From: Longimicrobiales bacterium
GTDB taxonomy: Bacteria; Gemmatimonadota; Gemmatimonadetes; Longimicrobiales; Gaopeijiaceae
Assembly (NCBI GenBank): GCA_028278645.1
Contig: JANQDZ010000047.1
Location: forward strand, 124,001 to 188,000
DNA: 64,000 bases
Direction of reading: 5' to 3'
A program made the translations under genes and the position numbers. Of this stretch, positions 33,553 to 43,281 are shown piece by piece; position 1 is the stretch's first letter, and every line of letters begins with the position of its first letter. The notes under the pieces are model-generated. The model worked only from the letters and a program-made list of their open reading frames with translations, made no database searches and was not told where the DNA came from.

Positions 33553-34710
33553 TTATCCTCCCATCTTCCGCAACCGTTCAGCCGCTGCTTCGAGCGTTTC
33601 CATCCTTTTGCAGAATGCGAAACGAGCCAACCGTCGCCCCTCCTCCGCATCGGCCCGGAAGAACGAGCTGGGTGGGATGGCGGCCACGCCGTGTTTTTTC
33701 GTGATCCACCTGGCGAACTCCCAGTCATCCCCCTCGAACACCGGCGTGAAGTCAGCGAGGATGAAATAGGTGCCCTTTGGGATGGCCACGTCGAACCCTA
33801 CGTCGTCGAGGGCTGACACCAGGAAGTCACGGCGAGCGAGATACTCGGCCTTGAACTGGGCGAGAAACCCCTCCCCGTAATCACGAAGAGCGAAAGCTAT
33901 GGCTTCTTGAAGTGGAGTGGCGATGGTGTAGTTGAGGAACTGGTGGGCGGCTTGGGCCCCGTCCACCAGGTGCTTCGGTCCGGTCCCCCACCCGATCTTC
34001 CAGCCTGTGAAGGAATACGTTTTCCCGGCGCTGGAGAGAGTCAACGTCCGGTCTTTCATCCCCGGAAGGCTCGCCAGGGGGATGTGCTCGGATTCATCAA
34101 AGACCAGATGTTCGTAAACCTCGTCCGTTACGGCGATCAGGTCGTGGTCGCGACAGACGGAGGCGATCACCTCGAGTTCTTCAGGGTTGAACACCTTTCC
34201 AGTCGGGTTCATGGGTGTGTTCAACATGATCATCCGAGTCCGGTCGGTGACCAGGGCTCTGAGCTCGGACTCGTCCAGGGCAAAATCCGGGAAACGGAGC
34301 GTGAGGTACCGAGGCACAGCTTCGGCCAAGGCCAGGCAGGGTGGGTAGCTGTCGTAGAATGGCTCGAATAGGATGACTTCATCGCCCGGGTTCAGCAGGC
34401 CGAGCATGGACGCGGCGATGCCCGCCGTGGCACCATTGAACACCACCACTTCGGTCATCGGATCGTAGTCCAGGCCGTAGAACCGATTCTGGGCTTCGGC
34501 GATGGCCTCCACGAGGGGTGGATGTCCCCGCGACCGCGCGTACTGGTTTCTTCCGGACCGGAGCGAGTGGACGGCAGCTTCGACGATCTCACCTGGCCCC
34601 TCGAAATCCGGGAAGCCCTGGGCGAGGTTGATGGCGCCGTGTTTATCGGCGAGGGCGGTCATCTCGGCGAACACGGTGGTGCCAAACTGAACGAGCTTTC
34701 GGGTGATCAC
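33553..34710 (-). CDS. PLP-dependent aminotransferase, methionine/glutamine type (YbdL-like)
   Basis: 385 residues from GTG 34710 with AAGGA eight bases ahead, matching the family length; an in-frame ATG at 34764 has no ribosome site. Seen: INLAQGFPDFEGP, the NTPMNPTGKVF substrate/PLP contact, AVTDEVYEHLVFDE with the PLP Asp and Tyr, and the Schiff-base Lys in SSAGKTYSFTGWKIGW. Fold type I, class I. With the downstream omega-amidase it fits the glutamine transaminase-omega-amidase route used for methionine salvage and keto-acid repair. Confidence 0.92.
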   Translation of the reverse strand: MITRKLVQFGTTVFAEMTALADKHGAINLAQGFPDFEGPGEIVEAAVHSLRSGRNQYARSRGHPPLVEAIAEAQNRFYGLDYDPMTEVVVFNGATAGIAASMLGLLNPGDEVILFEPFYDSYPPCLALAEAVPRYLTLRFPDFALDESELRALVTDRTRMIMLNTPMNPTGKVFNPEELEVIASVCRDHDLIAVTDEVYEHLVFDESEHIPLASLPGMKDRTLTLSSAGKTYSFTGWKIGWGTGPKHLVDGAQAAHQFLNYTIATPLQEAIAFALRDYGEGFLAQFKAEYLARRDFLVSALDDVGFDVAIPKGTYFILADFTPVFEGDDWEFARWITKKHGVAAIPPSSFFRADAEEGRRLARFAFCKRMETLEAAAERLRKMGG

Positions 34711-34863
34711 GACCGGCGTCCTTGGTGTCCCTTCAGTGTGAGAGGTCTCGCGACGATAAAACATAAAGGTTCCGGACCGGCCGGGGCGATGCCGAGGGCT
34801 TGGCAAACTACATGGATTTGACAATATGTTCAGGCTGAGGAAGAACTCACCAGGAGTGAATCG

Positions 34864-36114
34864 ATGCGGTCCAAGTGGTTGAATGACATAAAGGTACCGA
34901 GGAAGATCCCCCCTCTCTTCTTGCTCCTTTGCCTCTTGGCATTTGGCACGGATCCGGTCTTCGTTGCGGCCCAATCCGACGCGGCGGTCAGGGTCGAGGG
35001 CCCTGTCGGGGCGGAAAATGGCCGGGATGCGGCCGTGGCCCGGGTGGTGGAACGCCTGGAAGCGGAGATCAGAGCCGCAATGGAGAACGGGCGGATCCCC
35101 TCCATGACCGTAGCTTTGACGGATAGGGAAGGGGAGCTCTGGGCAGGGGCCTTCGGTGAGAGCAACCGGTGGGCGGCCACCCAAGCTTCCACCGAAACGG
35201 TGTACCTCATCGGATCGACTTTCAAAGCCCAGTCCACCATTGGACTTCTTCAACAGCTAGAACTGGGCCACTTCCGTTTGGACGATCCCATCAACCCCTA
35301 CCTGACCGAGTTCCAGATTCGGGAAGAGCAGGGGTTCCCTGTGACCTTCCGACACCTCCTCACCCATACCTCCGGCCTCCCGGCGGCCTATGGGGGGCAT
35401 GACGTTTGGGGTGAGACGGTCCCTGATCCGCTGCCGGATTACCTCCGTCGGTCTTTACGGGTTGAGGGCCCTCCCATGGAGAAAGTGGTCTATTCGAACC
35501 TCGCCTACACCCTCGTGGGGTACCTGGTGGAGCACTTTTCGGGGATCCCGTACAAGGAGTACATCCAGGAGCGGGTTTGGGCTCCAATTGGAATGAACAC
35601 GACGGCGTTTCAGCCAACCCCCAGCATGGAGGAACGTCTTTCCATCCCCTACGCGCCGGATCGCCGAACGGGTGAACTGGCCCCCGCAGGAAGGACCAAA
35701 GCCGACGTCTGGCCCGCCGGGATCGTCTATGGGACGGTCCACGATCAGGCGAGCTGGGTGCGCTTCAACCTGGGAGACGGCTCGGTGAAAGGGGGGCGGC
35801 TACTCCAGCCCGAGACCATGGACCTGATGCACTCCCTCCAATTCCCGAGCTTCTCCGGAGGGCGGATGGGGGGCGGATGGGGTTATGACCGAGCCGGCTA
35901 CGGCCTGACCTGGTGGACGTCCACCAGGGACGGGGAAAGGTTCTTTGCCCACTCGGGGAGCGTGTCAGGTTATACCGCGTTCGTGGCAGGGAATCGTACC
36001 AGAGGGTTCGGGATTGCCGTCCTCACGAACGGGAATCGGGCCCATCAACACCTGGTCCCGATCTGTAATCTTGCCCTGGACCTCCTGGCAGAGGAGTTTG
36101 GCGAATCGAGGTAG
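34864..36114 (+). CDS. Secreted beta-lactamase-family serine hydrolase
   Basis: 416 residues, AGGAG seven bases before the ATG, with a signal peptide ending near FVAAQ. Class C beta-lactamase/DD-peptidase motifs: SxxK in IGSTFKAQS, YxN in VYSNLAYTLVGYLVE, and HSG in FAHSGSVSGYTAF in place of KTG. The family includes DD-peptidases, D-aminopeptidases and esterases; the true substrate is unknown. A TTGACA at 34818 in the 153-base divergent spacer may belong to its promoter, but no good -10 is seen. Confidence 0.88.
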   Translation: MRSKWLNDIKVPRKIPPLFLLLCLLAFGTDPVFVAAQSDAAVRVEGPVGAENGRDAAVARVVERLEAEIRAAMENGRIPSMTVALTDREGELWAGAFGESNRWAATQASTETVYLIGSTFKAQSTIGLLQQLELGHFRLDDPINPYLTEFQIREEQGFPVTFRHLLTHTSGLPAAYGGHDVWGETVPDPLPDYLRRSLRVEGPPMEKVVYSNLAYTLVGYLVEHFSGIPYKEYIQERVWAPIGMNTTAFQPTPSMEERLSIPYAPDRRTGELAPAGRTKADVWPAGIVYGTVHDQASWVRFNLGDGSVKGGRLLQPETMDLMHSLQFPSFSGGRMGGGWGYDRAGYGLTWWTSTRDGERFFAHSGSVSGYTAFVAGNRTRGFGIAVLTNGNRAHQHLVPICNLALDLLAEEFGESR

Positions 36115-36136
36115 AGCGCCAGAATCATCGGGCCTA

Positions 36137-37222
36137 TCAGCCAACCGGTACCCAGTCCACACCATAGACCGCCACAGGCTCGGTCTTCCCTCTCAGCGTG
36201 ATCTCCCCTTTGGGTTGGGTGGACCACTCCTTTTCTCGGGCCACGACATCGTGAATCCGCCCCGAGACCAACACGGGTGACTCCACGTCTCGACAGAGCT
36301 CCAAAAGGCGGGCCGCGGTGTTGAGAGCATCCCCGTGGAAGGCAATCTCCCGCTTAACGTCTCCTACCTCGGTGGCCGTAACCAGGCCTTCCTCCACTCC
36401 GCCCCGGAACTCAGGCGCGACACCGTATGTGTCTTCGTACCACCCTCGCCGCTGGGCCAGTCGATCTCGGAAAGCGAAGAACATCCCGAGGCTCCTTCTC
36501 TCGGCGTGTGGGTCCCGCCCCTTCCAGGTCAACACAACCTCGTCCCCGACGAACTGGTAGATCTGCGCTCTGTATTCAAATACCAGGTCGGTCAGATCGT
36601 GGAAGCAGTGGCGAATGAACTGGCTGTACCGGGCGTGGCCGAGTTTTTCGGCGATGGTTGTTGAGTCCTTGAGGTCCAGGAAGAGAAAAACCCGGGCTTC
36701 CTCGCGAGGTCGGTGGTACTTCCCGATGAAGAGCGCCCACAAGTTTCCCGGCCCCACCTTCCGCCGAACCTCGAGAAGAAATGTGAGGGCCAAGAGGCTC
36801 ACTGCGAACATGGTACACAGTGACACCAGGAGGCGGGGAGAAAAGGAAGCCCAAAGTGCCCTCATTTCCTCCAAGTCATAGATAAAGAGAATGAAGACCG
36901 CATTGACGAGAACGCCCAAGAAGACGAGGCCCACCAGGTAGAACCCGCATTTCATCAGGATGATCTGCCCGAACGGCCTGTGCCTGATGGCTGGCACCTC
37001 AGAAAGGTGGTTGATGACAGCCATCAGGAGGGCCGTACCGAGGCTGGCCAAGACGATCTCCACGTGAATGGCTGGTCCCGTAGCGTACTCCCTCAGCATG
37101 CCCTCACCTAAGTAGTCCAGCAGTCCCCAGGCCGTGAACAGGAAGTAGAGATACCAGGCCCCAAGCATGAAGGGGACTCCGATCATCGCCTCGTCAAGTA
37201 CAATTCTGCGCAAAGCTCTCAT
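36137..37222 (-). CDS. Membrane-bound class III adenylate cyclase
   Basis: 361 residues. The N-terminal about 160 residues hold four TM helices (GVPFMLGAWYLYFLFTAWGL and others), and a class III catalytic domain follows. Metal-binding Asp residues lie in FLFLDLKDSTTIAEKLG and in QFVGDEVVLTW. The adenine-selecting Lys-Asp pair is in VKREIAFHGDALNTAARL, followed by the catalytic Asn and Arg. It should make cAMP in the cytoplasm. No cAMP receptor is in the window. Convergent with the serine hydrolase. Confidence 0.88.
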   Translation of the reverse strand: MRALRRIVLDEAMIGVPFMLGAWYLYFLFTAWGLLDYLGEGMLREYATGPAIHVEIVLASLGTALLMAVINHLSEVPAIRHRPFGQIILMKCGFYLVGLVFLGVLVNAVFILFIYDLEEMRALWASFSPRLLVSLCTMFAVSLLALTFLLEVRRKVGPGNLWALFIGKYHRPREEARVFLFLDLKDSTTIAEKLGHARYSQFIRHCFHDLTDLVFEYRAQIYQFVGDEVVLTWKGRDPHAERRSLGMFFAFRDRLAQRRGWYEDTYGVAPEFRGGVEEGLVTATEVGDVKREIAFHGDALNTAARLLELCRDVESPVLVSGRIHDVVAREKEWSTQPKGEITLRGKTEPVAVYGVDWVPVG

Positions 37223-37367
37223 GTGTTCTTCTCCTTCGTCCCGGACACGATAGTCCCCGGACAGACCGATGTCATCGAAGGATCGGTTTGAATTCCTCGC
37301 GGGTAGGCCGGCGTCAGAACTCGCCTACCCCTCGACCGGGTGACGCTGACCCCCTACCATGTTGGCC

Positions 37368-38102
37368 ATGGACGATCATGATCTGGATCTTGAGGCTCTC
37401 GAGGGCCTGACCAACCCTGCCGAAGTGGAGGCGGTTGCCACCACCCTCGAGAAGCTCACGAAAGACACCGAACTGCTCCTGTTCATCGCCGCAGGGTGCC
37501 CGGCCTGCCCCCATCAAGTGCGTTCTGTGGCTACCCTGGCCTTAGCGAGTCCCAAGGTGTCGGTGGAAATCGTAGACGCCCAGCAGGAAGCAGAGCTCTC
37601 TGCCCAGCATGAAATCACCTCGGTTCCCACCACGATCGTGGACGACGAGTTGGTCATGGTGGGGGTAGTCCCGGCCGGCGAGTTGGCGTGGCGCCTCCTG
37701 GAACGGGAAGGGCCCGAGGCGGAGAAGGTCGTGTTTACGGCGTTGGTGGCTTCGGGCCGGCATTCCGATGCGGCGGAAAGGCTCACGGACGGGCGTGCCA
37801 CAGAGGTCTTTTTGGACATGTGGAGCCACAGCACCATGGAGGGTCGGATGGGGCTCTTCCTTGTGGCTGAAGAGGCTCTCCAGTGGAACCCGGATTCCTT
37901 GCGGGACCTCTCGGCCCTCTTGATCGAGGGCCTCCAGGGAGACGGACCCCTCACCCAAGATCCCTCCAGGGTGGGCGACACGGCGGACCTTCTCGGGCAG
38001 ATCGGGGATCCCGCCGCCAAGCCGGTGCTAGAGGCCCTGAGCCGGGCTTCCAACGCGGAAGTGGCCGAGGCGGCCTCGGATGCCTTGGAGGAGCTCGGGT
38101 AG
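37368..38102 (+). CDS. Thioredoxin-fold protein fused to HEAT-like repeats
   Basis: 244 residues from ATG 37368 (another ATG three codons earlier is possible; neither has a clear ribosome site). The thioredoxin/glutaredoxin-like domain spans about 35-115, with CPAC at 44-47 and the cis-proline in ITSVPTTIV. The C-terminal part is helical and ends in a HEAT-like repeat (LGQIGDPAAKPVLEALSRAS, then VAEAASDALEEL). No signal peptide, so cytoplasmic. The thioredoxin half resembles the AhpF N-terminal fold. A redox adaptor is an inference. Confidence 0.7.
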   Translation: MDDHDLDLEALEGLTNPAEVEAVATTLEKLTKDTELLLFIAAGCPACPHQVRSVATLALASPKVSVEIVDAQQEAELSAQHEITSVPTTIVDDELVMVGVVPAGELAWRLLEREGPEAEKVVFTALVASGRHSDAAERLTDGRATEVFLDMWSHSTMEGRMGLFLVAEEALQWNPDSLRDLSALLIEGLQGDGPLTQDPSRVGDTADLLGQIGDPAAKPVLEALSRASNAEVAEAASDALEELG

Positions 38103-38126
38103 AAACCCGGTCATTCCTTTCGTAAC

Positions 38127-38151
38127 AAAACTTTTTCTTGGAAAAAGGTTT
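38127..38151. repeat. A/T-rich inverted repeat after the thioredoxin-HEAT gene
   Basis: CTTTTTC and GAAAAAG form a 7-bp stem with a three-base loop, extended by AAA/TTT outside one mismatch. It stands out in GC-rich surroundings. It is too weak for a confident terminator call. Confidence 0.3.
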
Positions 38152-38285
38152 GGATCGTCCTAAGTTGATCCGTTGGAGGGGTCGGCTGGCCCTTCCGTCT
38201 ATTTAAAAAACTCCCAAAACGAGAACACGGATGTGGGCGTCTCCCTCGAGCCGCTTCGTCCTTCTCTTCTGCCCGAGAGGTGACT

Positions 38286-41171
38286 ATGGGTCGGTTCCGT
38301 TCCTCCCTTCTTGGCGTCTGCGCCGGGACTCTGACACTCGTAACAATGTCTTGTGATAGCGGAGGGGGCTCCGGCCCTGTCCCCGTCGGCCAAGTTCAGG
38401 TCTCGCCGGGGACGAGTACCATTGAAGTGGGCCAAACCACTCAGCTTACCGCATCGGTGAAGGATGAGGGTGGGAACGCTCTTACGGGCCGGACCGTGTC
38501 CTGGTCCAGTGGGAATCCTTCGGTTGCAACGGTCTCCGCTGGTGGTTTGGTGACAGGTGTGTCTGAGGGTGTGGCGACGATTACCGCCACCTCTGAGGGA
38601 ATCAGTGGCTCCGCTTCGGTCACCGTGACGCCCGAGTCCGTTTCTACGGTCGAGGTGGCGCCTGCCCAGCTGGATATCATCCTCGGTCAGGCCGGGCAAC
38701 TAACGGCAACACCCAGGGGTGCCAGCGGAACGGCGCTGACGGGTCGGAGCGTGGCCTGGGAGTCGTCAGACAACGGGGTCGCAACGGTGGATGCGAACGG
38801 AATGGTGACCTCGGTGGCCCTGGGTACTACCACGATTACGGCCACATCCGAAGGAATCAGCGGGACGGCGACGGTGAATGTGCTGCCGGTGCCGGTCGAG
38901 ACCGTCGAGGTTCTGCCGGCCGAACTGAGCGTCGCCGTCGGGGTGACCGGTCAGCTCGCTGCAACCACAAAAGCCGCCGACGGGACGGTACTTGTTGGTC
39001 GGACCGTCGCCTGGACCACCTCCGATGGAGGAATCGCCACCGTTGATGCGACTGGACTGGTCACTGGTGTAGCCGTCGGCGTGGCGACCATCACGGCGAC
39101 CTCCGAAGGGAAAAGCGGCACGGCGACCGTGACCGTTGTCCCCGCTGCTTTCGAACCGCTGGTGGACACCACCCTTGAAGGAGATGTGTCATTCGGGAGC
39201 GTGACCATTCCGGCGGGGGTCACCGTCACGATCACCGATGATCTGGATCTGGATGTGGACGGCGACATTTCGATTGCCGGGACCATCACCGCCGACTGTG
39301 TGGAGGTTGATGTTTCTGGGGGCGGGGCCGTCACGATCAACGGGGACGTGGACAACGACTGTGCCGTGTTGCCACCTGGGGGTGGTCCGCCCCTAACCAT
39401 CATCGGGAACGGCACATTCGATATCGATGGCTCCTCCATGGCCAGCTCCGGCGAGGTGAAGCTATTGAATGACCCAGGGATCGTTGGACCGCCGGTCCCG
39501 TCTCCACAGGGATCACCTGCGCAGCGGAACCAGAATCTGAATGGCCCTTTCCCTTGCACGTTGATGAACTACACCATCTCTGTCGGCGTTACCTCAGCGA
39601 ACACGGGCACCGACGCAACACCGGATGGCAACCCGGGCTTCCCGGGGACCGGTTTCATCTTCGGGTGTAACGGGGACCTGTCCCTCAAGGGGAATGTTCA
39701 AATCGAGACCCAGGAGGGTGGAAAAGGCGGGAAGGGGACCCATAACAGCAACACAAATGCAAAGGCCACCGGTGGTGACGGTGGTGACGGTGGTGGCCTC
39801 TTCCTGTGGGCCTTTGGCGATTTCTCCGCCACCATGGAAGTTACCGGTACTGAAATCAAGAACCATCTCTTCTCCGGCCGTGGCGGGGACGCTGGAGATG
39901 CTGAAGCAACGGCCGTGGAGAATGACGGCGTTGATCCGGCTCCCTCGGCCGAAGCGATCGGCGGTTTTGGTGGCGCTGCCGGGGTGATCGAGATTCAGAC
40001 GGCCGGAGACTTTTCCGTCGAGCCCAATGTCCTGTACGTGGGGCCGGGCCAATCCAACCCGTCAGGCGGGACACCCGGAGGCGGCGCTGGCGGCGACGCA
40101 AAAGCCACGGGGGCTCGCGGGAAAAACGCTGATGAACGGACGCCCCCGAGAATGGCTCAGGTTGGCGGCACCGCCACCGCAGAAGGAGGTTGGGGAGGAG
40201 ACGCACCAGGGTTCGAGACCATAATTCTGGGGAATCAGACCGGATTCGAGGACGTGGTGGTTGAGGCTGGGGATGCCGGCCCGGGTGGTGAAGGCCACGC
40301 TATTGGCGGTAAAGGAGGTGACGGAATCGAAGCGTTCCCGGACGGGGCCGCAGGTGGGAATATCAATGCCGAAGGTGGCTGGGGAGGAGATGCTTTCAGC
40401 TCCCGAGGCGGCGCTGGTGGAAGAGCATTGTTTGAAGGAGGCATGGGAGGGACCGGGTGGAGTGACTGCCAGGTCCAACCGTTCACTCCCGGTGGTGATG
40501 GAGGGAAGGGCGGTGATTCAACTGGTGGCGGTGGGCCGGGCGGCGCAGGCCTGAATCCCGGGGCGGACGGTAGTCACGATACCAAGGACGTCTCCAATGG
40601 GGGCAATGGTGGAAACGGCGCCGGTCCTGGCTCCGGCGGAGCAGCCGGTGCCAACGCGATCACCGATCCCTTCGTCGGCGGTCCCGATGGAGGCGGTGGA
40701 GCGCCGGGCCCCGAAAGGGCCGAATTGGGATCCGGGAGCTTCATTCCGGGGAACGACGGGATGGGGTGTAATGCCGGAGGGAACTTCGACACCAACATCT
40801 CGGTCCAGAGCGATCCAGCCGGCCATCACTTCTTCATCGGAATGCCCGGCCAGATGTTCATATTCGTCGGAGCTATCGTGATCAATCCCGACAGCGGTGA
40901 GTTCTTCATGTCCGGGATCTTCCCGTTCGTCACCGTGTCCGGCACCTGGAATCCGGAGACAGGGGCGGTCACTGCATCCGGCGTCGGCACGGTTGCCGGC
41001 GTCCCCAACACGGTCGTGACCTTCACCGGGACATTGATTAACGGTGTCCTCTCGGGTACCTACCAAATGGGGGCCGCCGGTCTGCCACCTGGTTCTGGCG
41101 GCTTGCCAGGGGGTATTCCGATCTTCTATGCATTTTCGGGCACACTGGTTGGAGGTGGGGGGAACCCTTAG
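38286..41171 (+). CDS. Surface lipoprotein with three Ig-like (BIG2) domains and a glycine-rich region
   Basis: 961 residues from ATG 38286, GAGAGG five bases ahead. The lipobox is LVTMSC. Three tandem BIG2-type domains fill about residues 30-280, each closing with VATV-x4-G-x-VTGV and ITATSEG. A beta segment of about 100 residues (TIPAGVTVTITDDLDLDVDG) follows. From about 480 to 830 the chain is dominated by GGxGG and ATGGDGGDGG repeats, similar in look to PE-PGRS or polymorphic surface proteins. A C-terminal beta domain (VTFTGTLINGVLSGTYQMG) ends it. Probably displayed outside the cell; adhesion is an inference. Confidence 0.8.
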   Translation: MGRFRSSLLGVCAGTLTLVTMSCDSGGGSGPVPVGQVQVSPGTSTIEVGQTTQLTASVKDEGGNALTGRTVSWSSGNPSVATVSAGGLVTGVSEGVATITATSEGISGSASVTVTPESVSTVEVAPAQLDIILGQAGQLTATPRGASGTALTGRSVAWESSDNGVATVDANGMVTSVALGTTTITATSEGISGTATVNVLPVPVETVEVLPAELSVAVGVTGQLAATTKAADGTVLVGRTVAWTTSDGGIATVDATGLVTGVAVGVATITATSEGKSGTATVTVVPAAFEPLVDTTLEGDVSFGSVTIPAGVTVTITDDLDLDVDGDISIAGTITADCVEVDVSGGGAVTINGDVDNDCAVLPPGGGPPLTIIGNGTFDIDGSSMASSGEVKLLNDPGIVGPPVPSPQGSPAQRNQNLNGPFPCTLMNYTISVGVTSANTGTDATPDGNPGFPGTGFIFGCNGDLSLKGNVQIETQEGGKGGKGTHNSNTNAKATGGDGGDGGGLFLWAFGDFSATMEVTGTEIKNHLFSGRGGDAGDAEATAVENDGVDPAPSAEAIGGFGGAAGVIEIQTAGDFSVEPNVLYVGPGQSNPSGGTPGGGAGGDAKATGARGKNADERTPPRMAQVGGTATAEGGWGGDAPGFETIILGNQTGFEDVVVEAGDAGPGGEGHAIGGKGGDGIEAFPDGAAGGNINAEGGWGGDAFSSRGGAGGRALFEGGMGGTGWSDCQVQPFTPGGDGGKGGDSTGGGGPGGAGLNPGADGSHDTKDVSNGGNGGNGAGPGSGGAAGANAITDPFVGGPDGGGGAPGPERAELGSGSFIPGNDGMGCNAGGNFDTNISVQSDPAGHHFFIGMPGQMFIFVGAIVINPDSGEFFMSGIFPFVTVSGTWNPETGAVTASGVGTVAGVPNTVVTFTGTLINGVLSGTYQMGAAGLPPGSGGLPGGIPIFYAFSGTLVGGGGNP

Positions 41172-41213
41172 TACCTCGAGGATAGCTTACCGATAGGAAT
41201 CTCCGCCATCGAA

Positions 41214-41250
41214 AGAACGGGCGTCCTGGCATGACCGGGGCGCCCGTTCT
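41214..41250 (+). terminator. Terminator hairpin after the Ig-like surface protein
   Basis: AGAACGGGCG (41214-41223) pairs perfectly with CGCCCGTTCT (41241-41250) around a 17-base loop that can pair further; ATCCTTCCC follows. Confidence 0.75.
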
Positions 41251-41297
41251 ATCCTTCCCGGGTTCTCCAATTCATCTCTGTTAACGGGAATCGAGCC

Positions 41298-43277
41298 ATG
41301 AAGATCTTCCTTCGCCTGGTCCCGGTCACATTGGGTGCCTTTTTGGCCCTGATCGCCTCCTGTTCACCCACCCCAGCAGGGGACGCTGCCACTGAAGAGC
41401 CCATCGTGGTGGCTCCCGAGGCTGATGAGGGCCCTTCTCTTTATGAGCAACTCCTCGAGATCGCCACGGTGGAGGAGATGGTCATGGTCCCGATGCGGGA
41501 CGGCGTGCGGCTGGCCACCCACGTGTATCGGCCGAAGGGATCGGAGTCGGATCCGGTGCCGACCATCTTCGTAAAAACCCCCTACAACATGAACCTCTGG
41601 GGTGACGGCGAGATGAACATGGGAAGGTTCCGCGGGCCGTTGGAGGCTGTCCGGCGGGGTTATGCCTATGTGAATCAGAATGAGCGGGGGAAGTTCTTCT
41701 CGGAGGGGGAATGGGACATCCTCGGGCCACCAAAAACCGACGGTTACGACGCCCTCTCGTGGATTGCCGCACAACCCTGGTCGAACGGAAAAGTGGGGAC
41801 TCAGGGCTGCTCTTCCACTGCTGAATGGCAGATGGGCTTGGCTTCTCTGGACCACCCGGCTCACGCCGCCATGGTCCCCCAGGGCTTCGGCGCAGGAGTC
41901 GGACGAATCGGGGAATGGTACGAGCAGGGGAACTGGTATCGGGGTGGGGCCGAGCAGATGCTCTTCTTCACCTGGCTTTACGGGGTCCAAAACACCCAAA
42001 GGCCACAGTTCGACCCGGACTTGGACGCGGACGACAGGGCCCGGGTGGCCCGGTATTTCGACCTGGTTCCGGAGATGCCCAGTGTGGACTGGACCGAAGC
42101 CCTATGGCACCTGCCGGTGGAAGACATCATGAGGAACGCCGGTGGCCCAGAGGGCATTTTTGCGGATCCGGCACCGGTGGCGACCGGAGGCCGCATGATT
42201 CAACGGGCGCCTAACGACCCCGCGTGGTATCGAGGCGGCCTTTATCACGACGATGAGCCATTTGGGGTGCCCAGCTTCTGGTTCATGTCATGGTACGACG
42301 TTTCCGTGGGGCCGAACCTGGCACTGTTCAATCATGTTCGAGAAAGTGGGATCGACGCCGAAACCCGGGACAATCAGTTCGCCATGGTGGCGCCGGTCAC
42401 CCACTGTGCATTCACGAGGGCCCGTGAGAACACAGAGGTCGGGGAGCGGAGCGTAGGAGACGCCCGCTGGGACTACACCAATCTCATCTACGATTGGTTC
42501 GATTATTGGCTCAAAGACGAGGACAACGGGATCACGGAAACGCTCCCGAAGGTCAGATACTACACCATGGGATCGAACCAGTGGAATACCTCCACCGCTT
42601 GGCCACCAGCCGAGGCGCAGGAGGTGACGTTCTACCTTGATTCGGATGGGAGCGCCAACACCCTGAACGGTGATGGGAGGCTGATTCCGGAACCCCCGGC
42701 TGCGGAGAACGTCGACGCATTCACCTACGACCCGATGGATCCGGTGGTATCCTACGGCGGCAACGTCTGCTGTATCGGTGGAGCCATCGATGCCGGTTCC
42801 TTCGACCAACAAGAAATCGAAGAGTCCCGACAGGACATCCTGGTCTATACCACCGACCCCTTTGAGGAGGCTGTCGAAGTCAGTGGAACCATCGGTATAA
42901 CCCTTTATGTCTCCTCCGACGCCCGGGACACGGACTTCACGGTGAAGCTCCTCGACGTGTACCCCGATGGCAGGGCTTACAATCTGGATGAGACCATCCA
43001 GCGGGTTCGGTACCGGGAGGGCTACGAGCGGCAGGTGTTCATGGAGGAAGGGGAGATCTACGAGCTCGAGGTCAGCCCCATGTCCACCTCAAATTACTTC
43101 GAGGTGGGTCACAGTCTCCGCATCGAGGTGTCCAGCTCGAACTTCCCGCGTTTCACCCGAAACCTGAATACCGGAGGGAACAACTACGACGAAACGGAGG
43201 GGGTGGTGGCCCACAACCAGGTCCACCACTCGCCACAGTATCCCTCTCAGATCAGGATTCCGGTGGTCCGGAGGTAG
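41298..43277 (+). CDS. CocE/NonD-family hydrolase lipoprotein (second copy)
   Basis: 659 residues with the lipobox LIASC. The alpha/beta-hydrolase domain starts at [18 protein letters not shown]; the nucleophile elbow reads [18 protein letters not shown], a variant of the GxSYxG elbow. An insertion of about 100 residues forms the cap. The acid/His part is [14 protein letters not shown] and APVTHCAF, and the C-terminal jelly-roll ends [11 protein letters not shown]. It differs clearly from the other CocE protein at 23-25 kb, so the pair is not a recent duplication. It is followed four bases later by an amidohydrolase gene, suggesting sequential breakdown of an ester or amide substrate. Confidence 0.88.
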   Translation: MKIFLRLVPVTLGAFLALIASCSPTPAGDAATEEPIVVAPEADEGPSLYEQLLEIATVEEMVMVPMRDGVRLATHVYRPKGSESDPVPTIFVKTPYNMNLWGDGEMNMGRFRGPLEAVRRGYAYVNQNERGKFFSEGEWDILGPPKTDGYDALSWIAAQPWSNGKVGTQGCSSTAEWQMGLASLDHPAHAAMVPQGFGAGVGRIGEWYEQGNWYRGGAEQMLFFTWLYGVQNTQRPQFDPDLDADDRARVARYFDLVPEMPSVDWTEALWHLPVEDIMRNAGGPEGIFADPAPVATGGRMIQRAPNDPAWYRGGLYHDDEPFGVPSFWFMSWYDVSVGPNLALFNHVRESGIDAETRDNQFAMVAPVTHCAFTRARENTEVGERSVGDARWDYTNLIYDWFDYWLKDEDNGITETLPKVRYYTMGSNQWNTSTAWPPAEAQEVTFYLDSDGSANTLNGDGRLIPEPPAAENVDAFTYDPMDPVVSYGGNVCCIGGAIDAGSFDQQEIEESRQDILVYTTDPFEEAVEVSGTIGITLYVSSDARDTDFTVKLLDVYPDGRAYNLDETIQRVRYREGYERQVFMEEGEIYELEVSPMSTSNYFEVGHSLRIEVSSSNFPRFTRNLNTGGNNYDETEGVVAHNQVHHSPQYPSQIRIPVVRR

Positions 43278-43281
43278 ATCC

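Noticed and set aside
39700-40700. Gly-rich repetitive DNA that might be a CRISPR or tandem array
   Set aside because: The repeats are irregular at DNA level and encode GGxGG in an intact frame of the surface lipoprotein.
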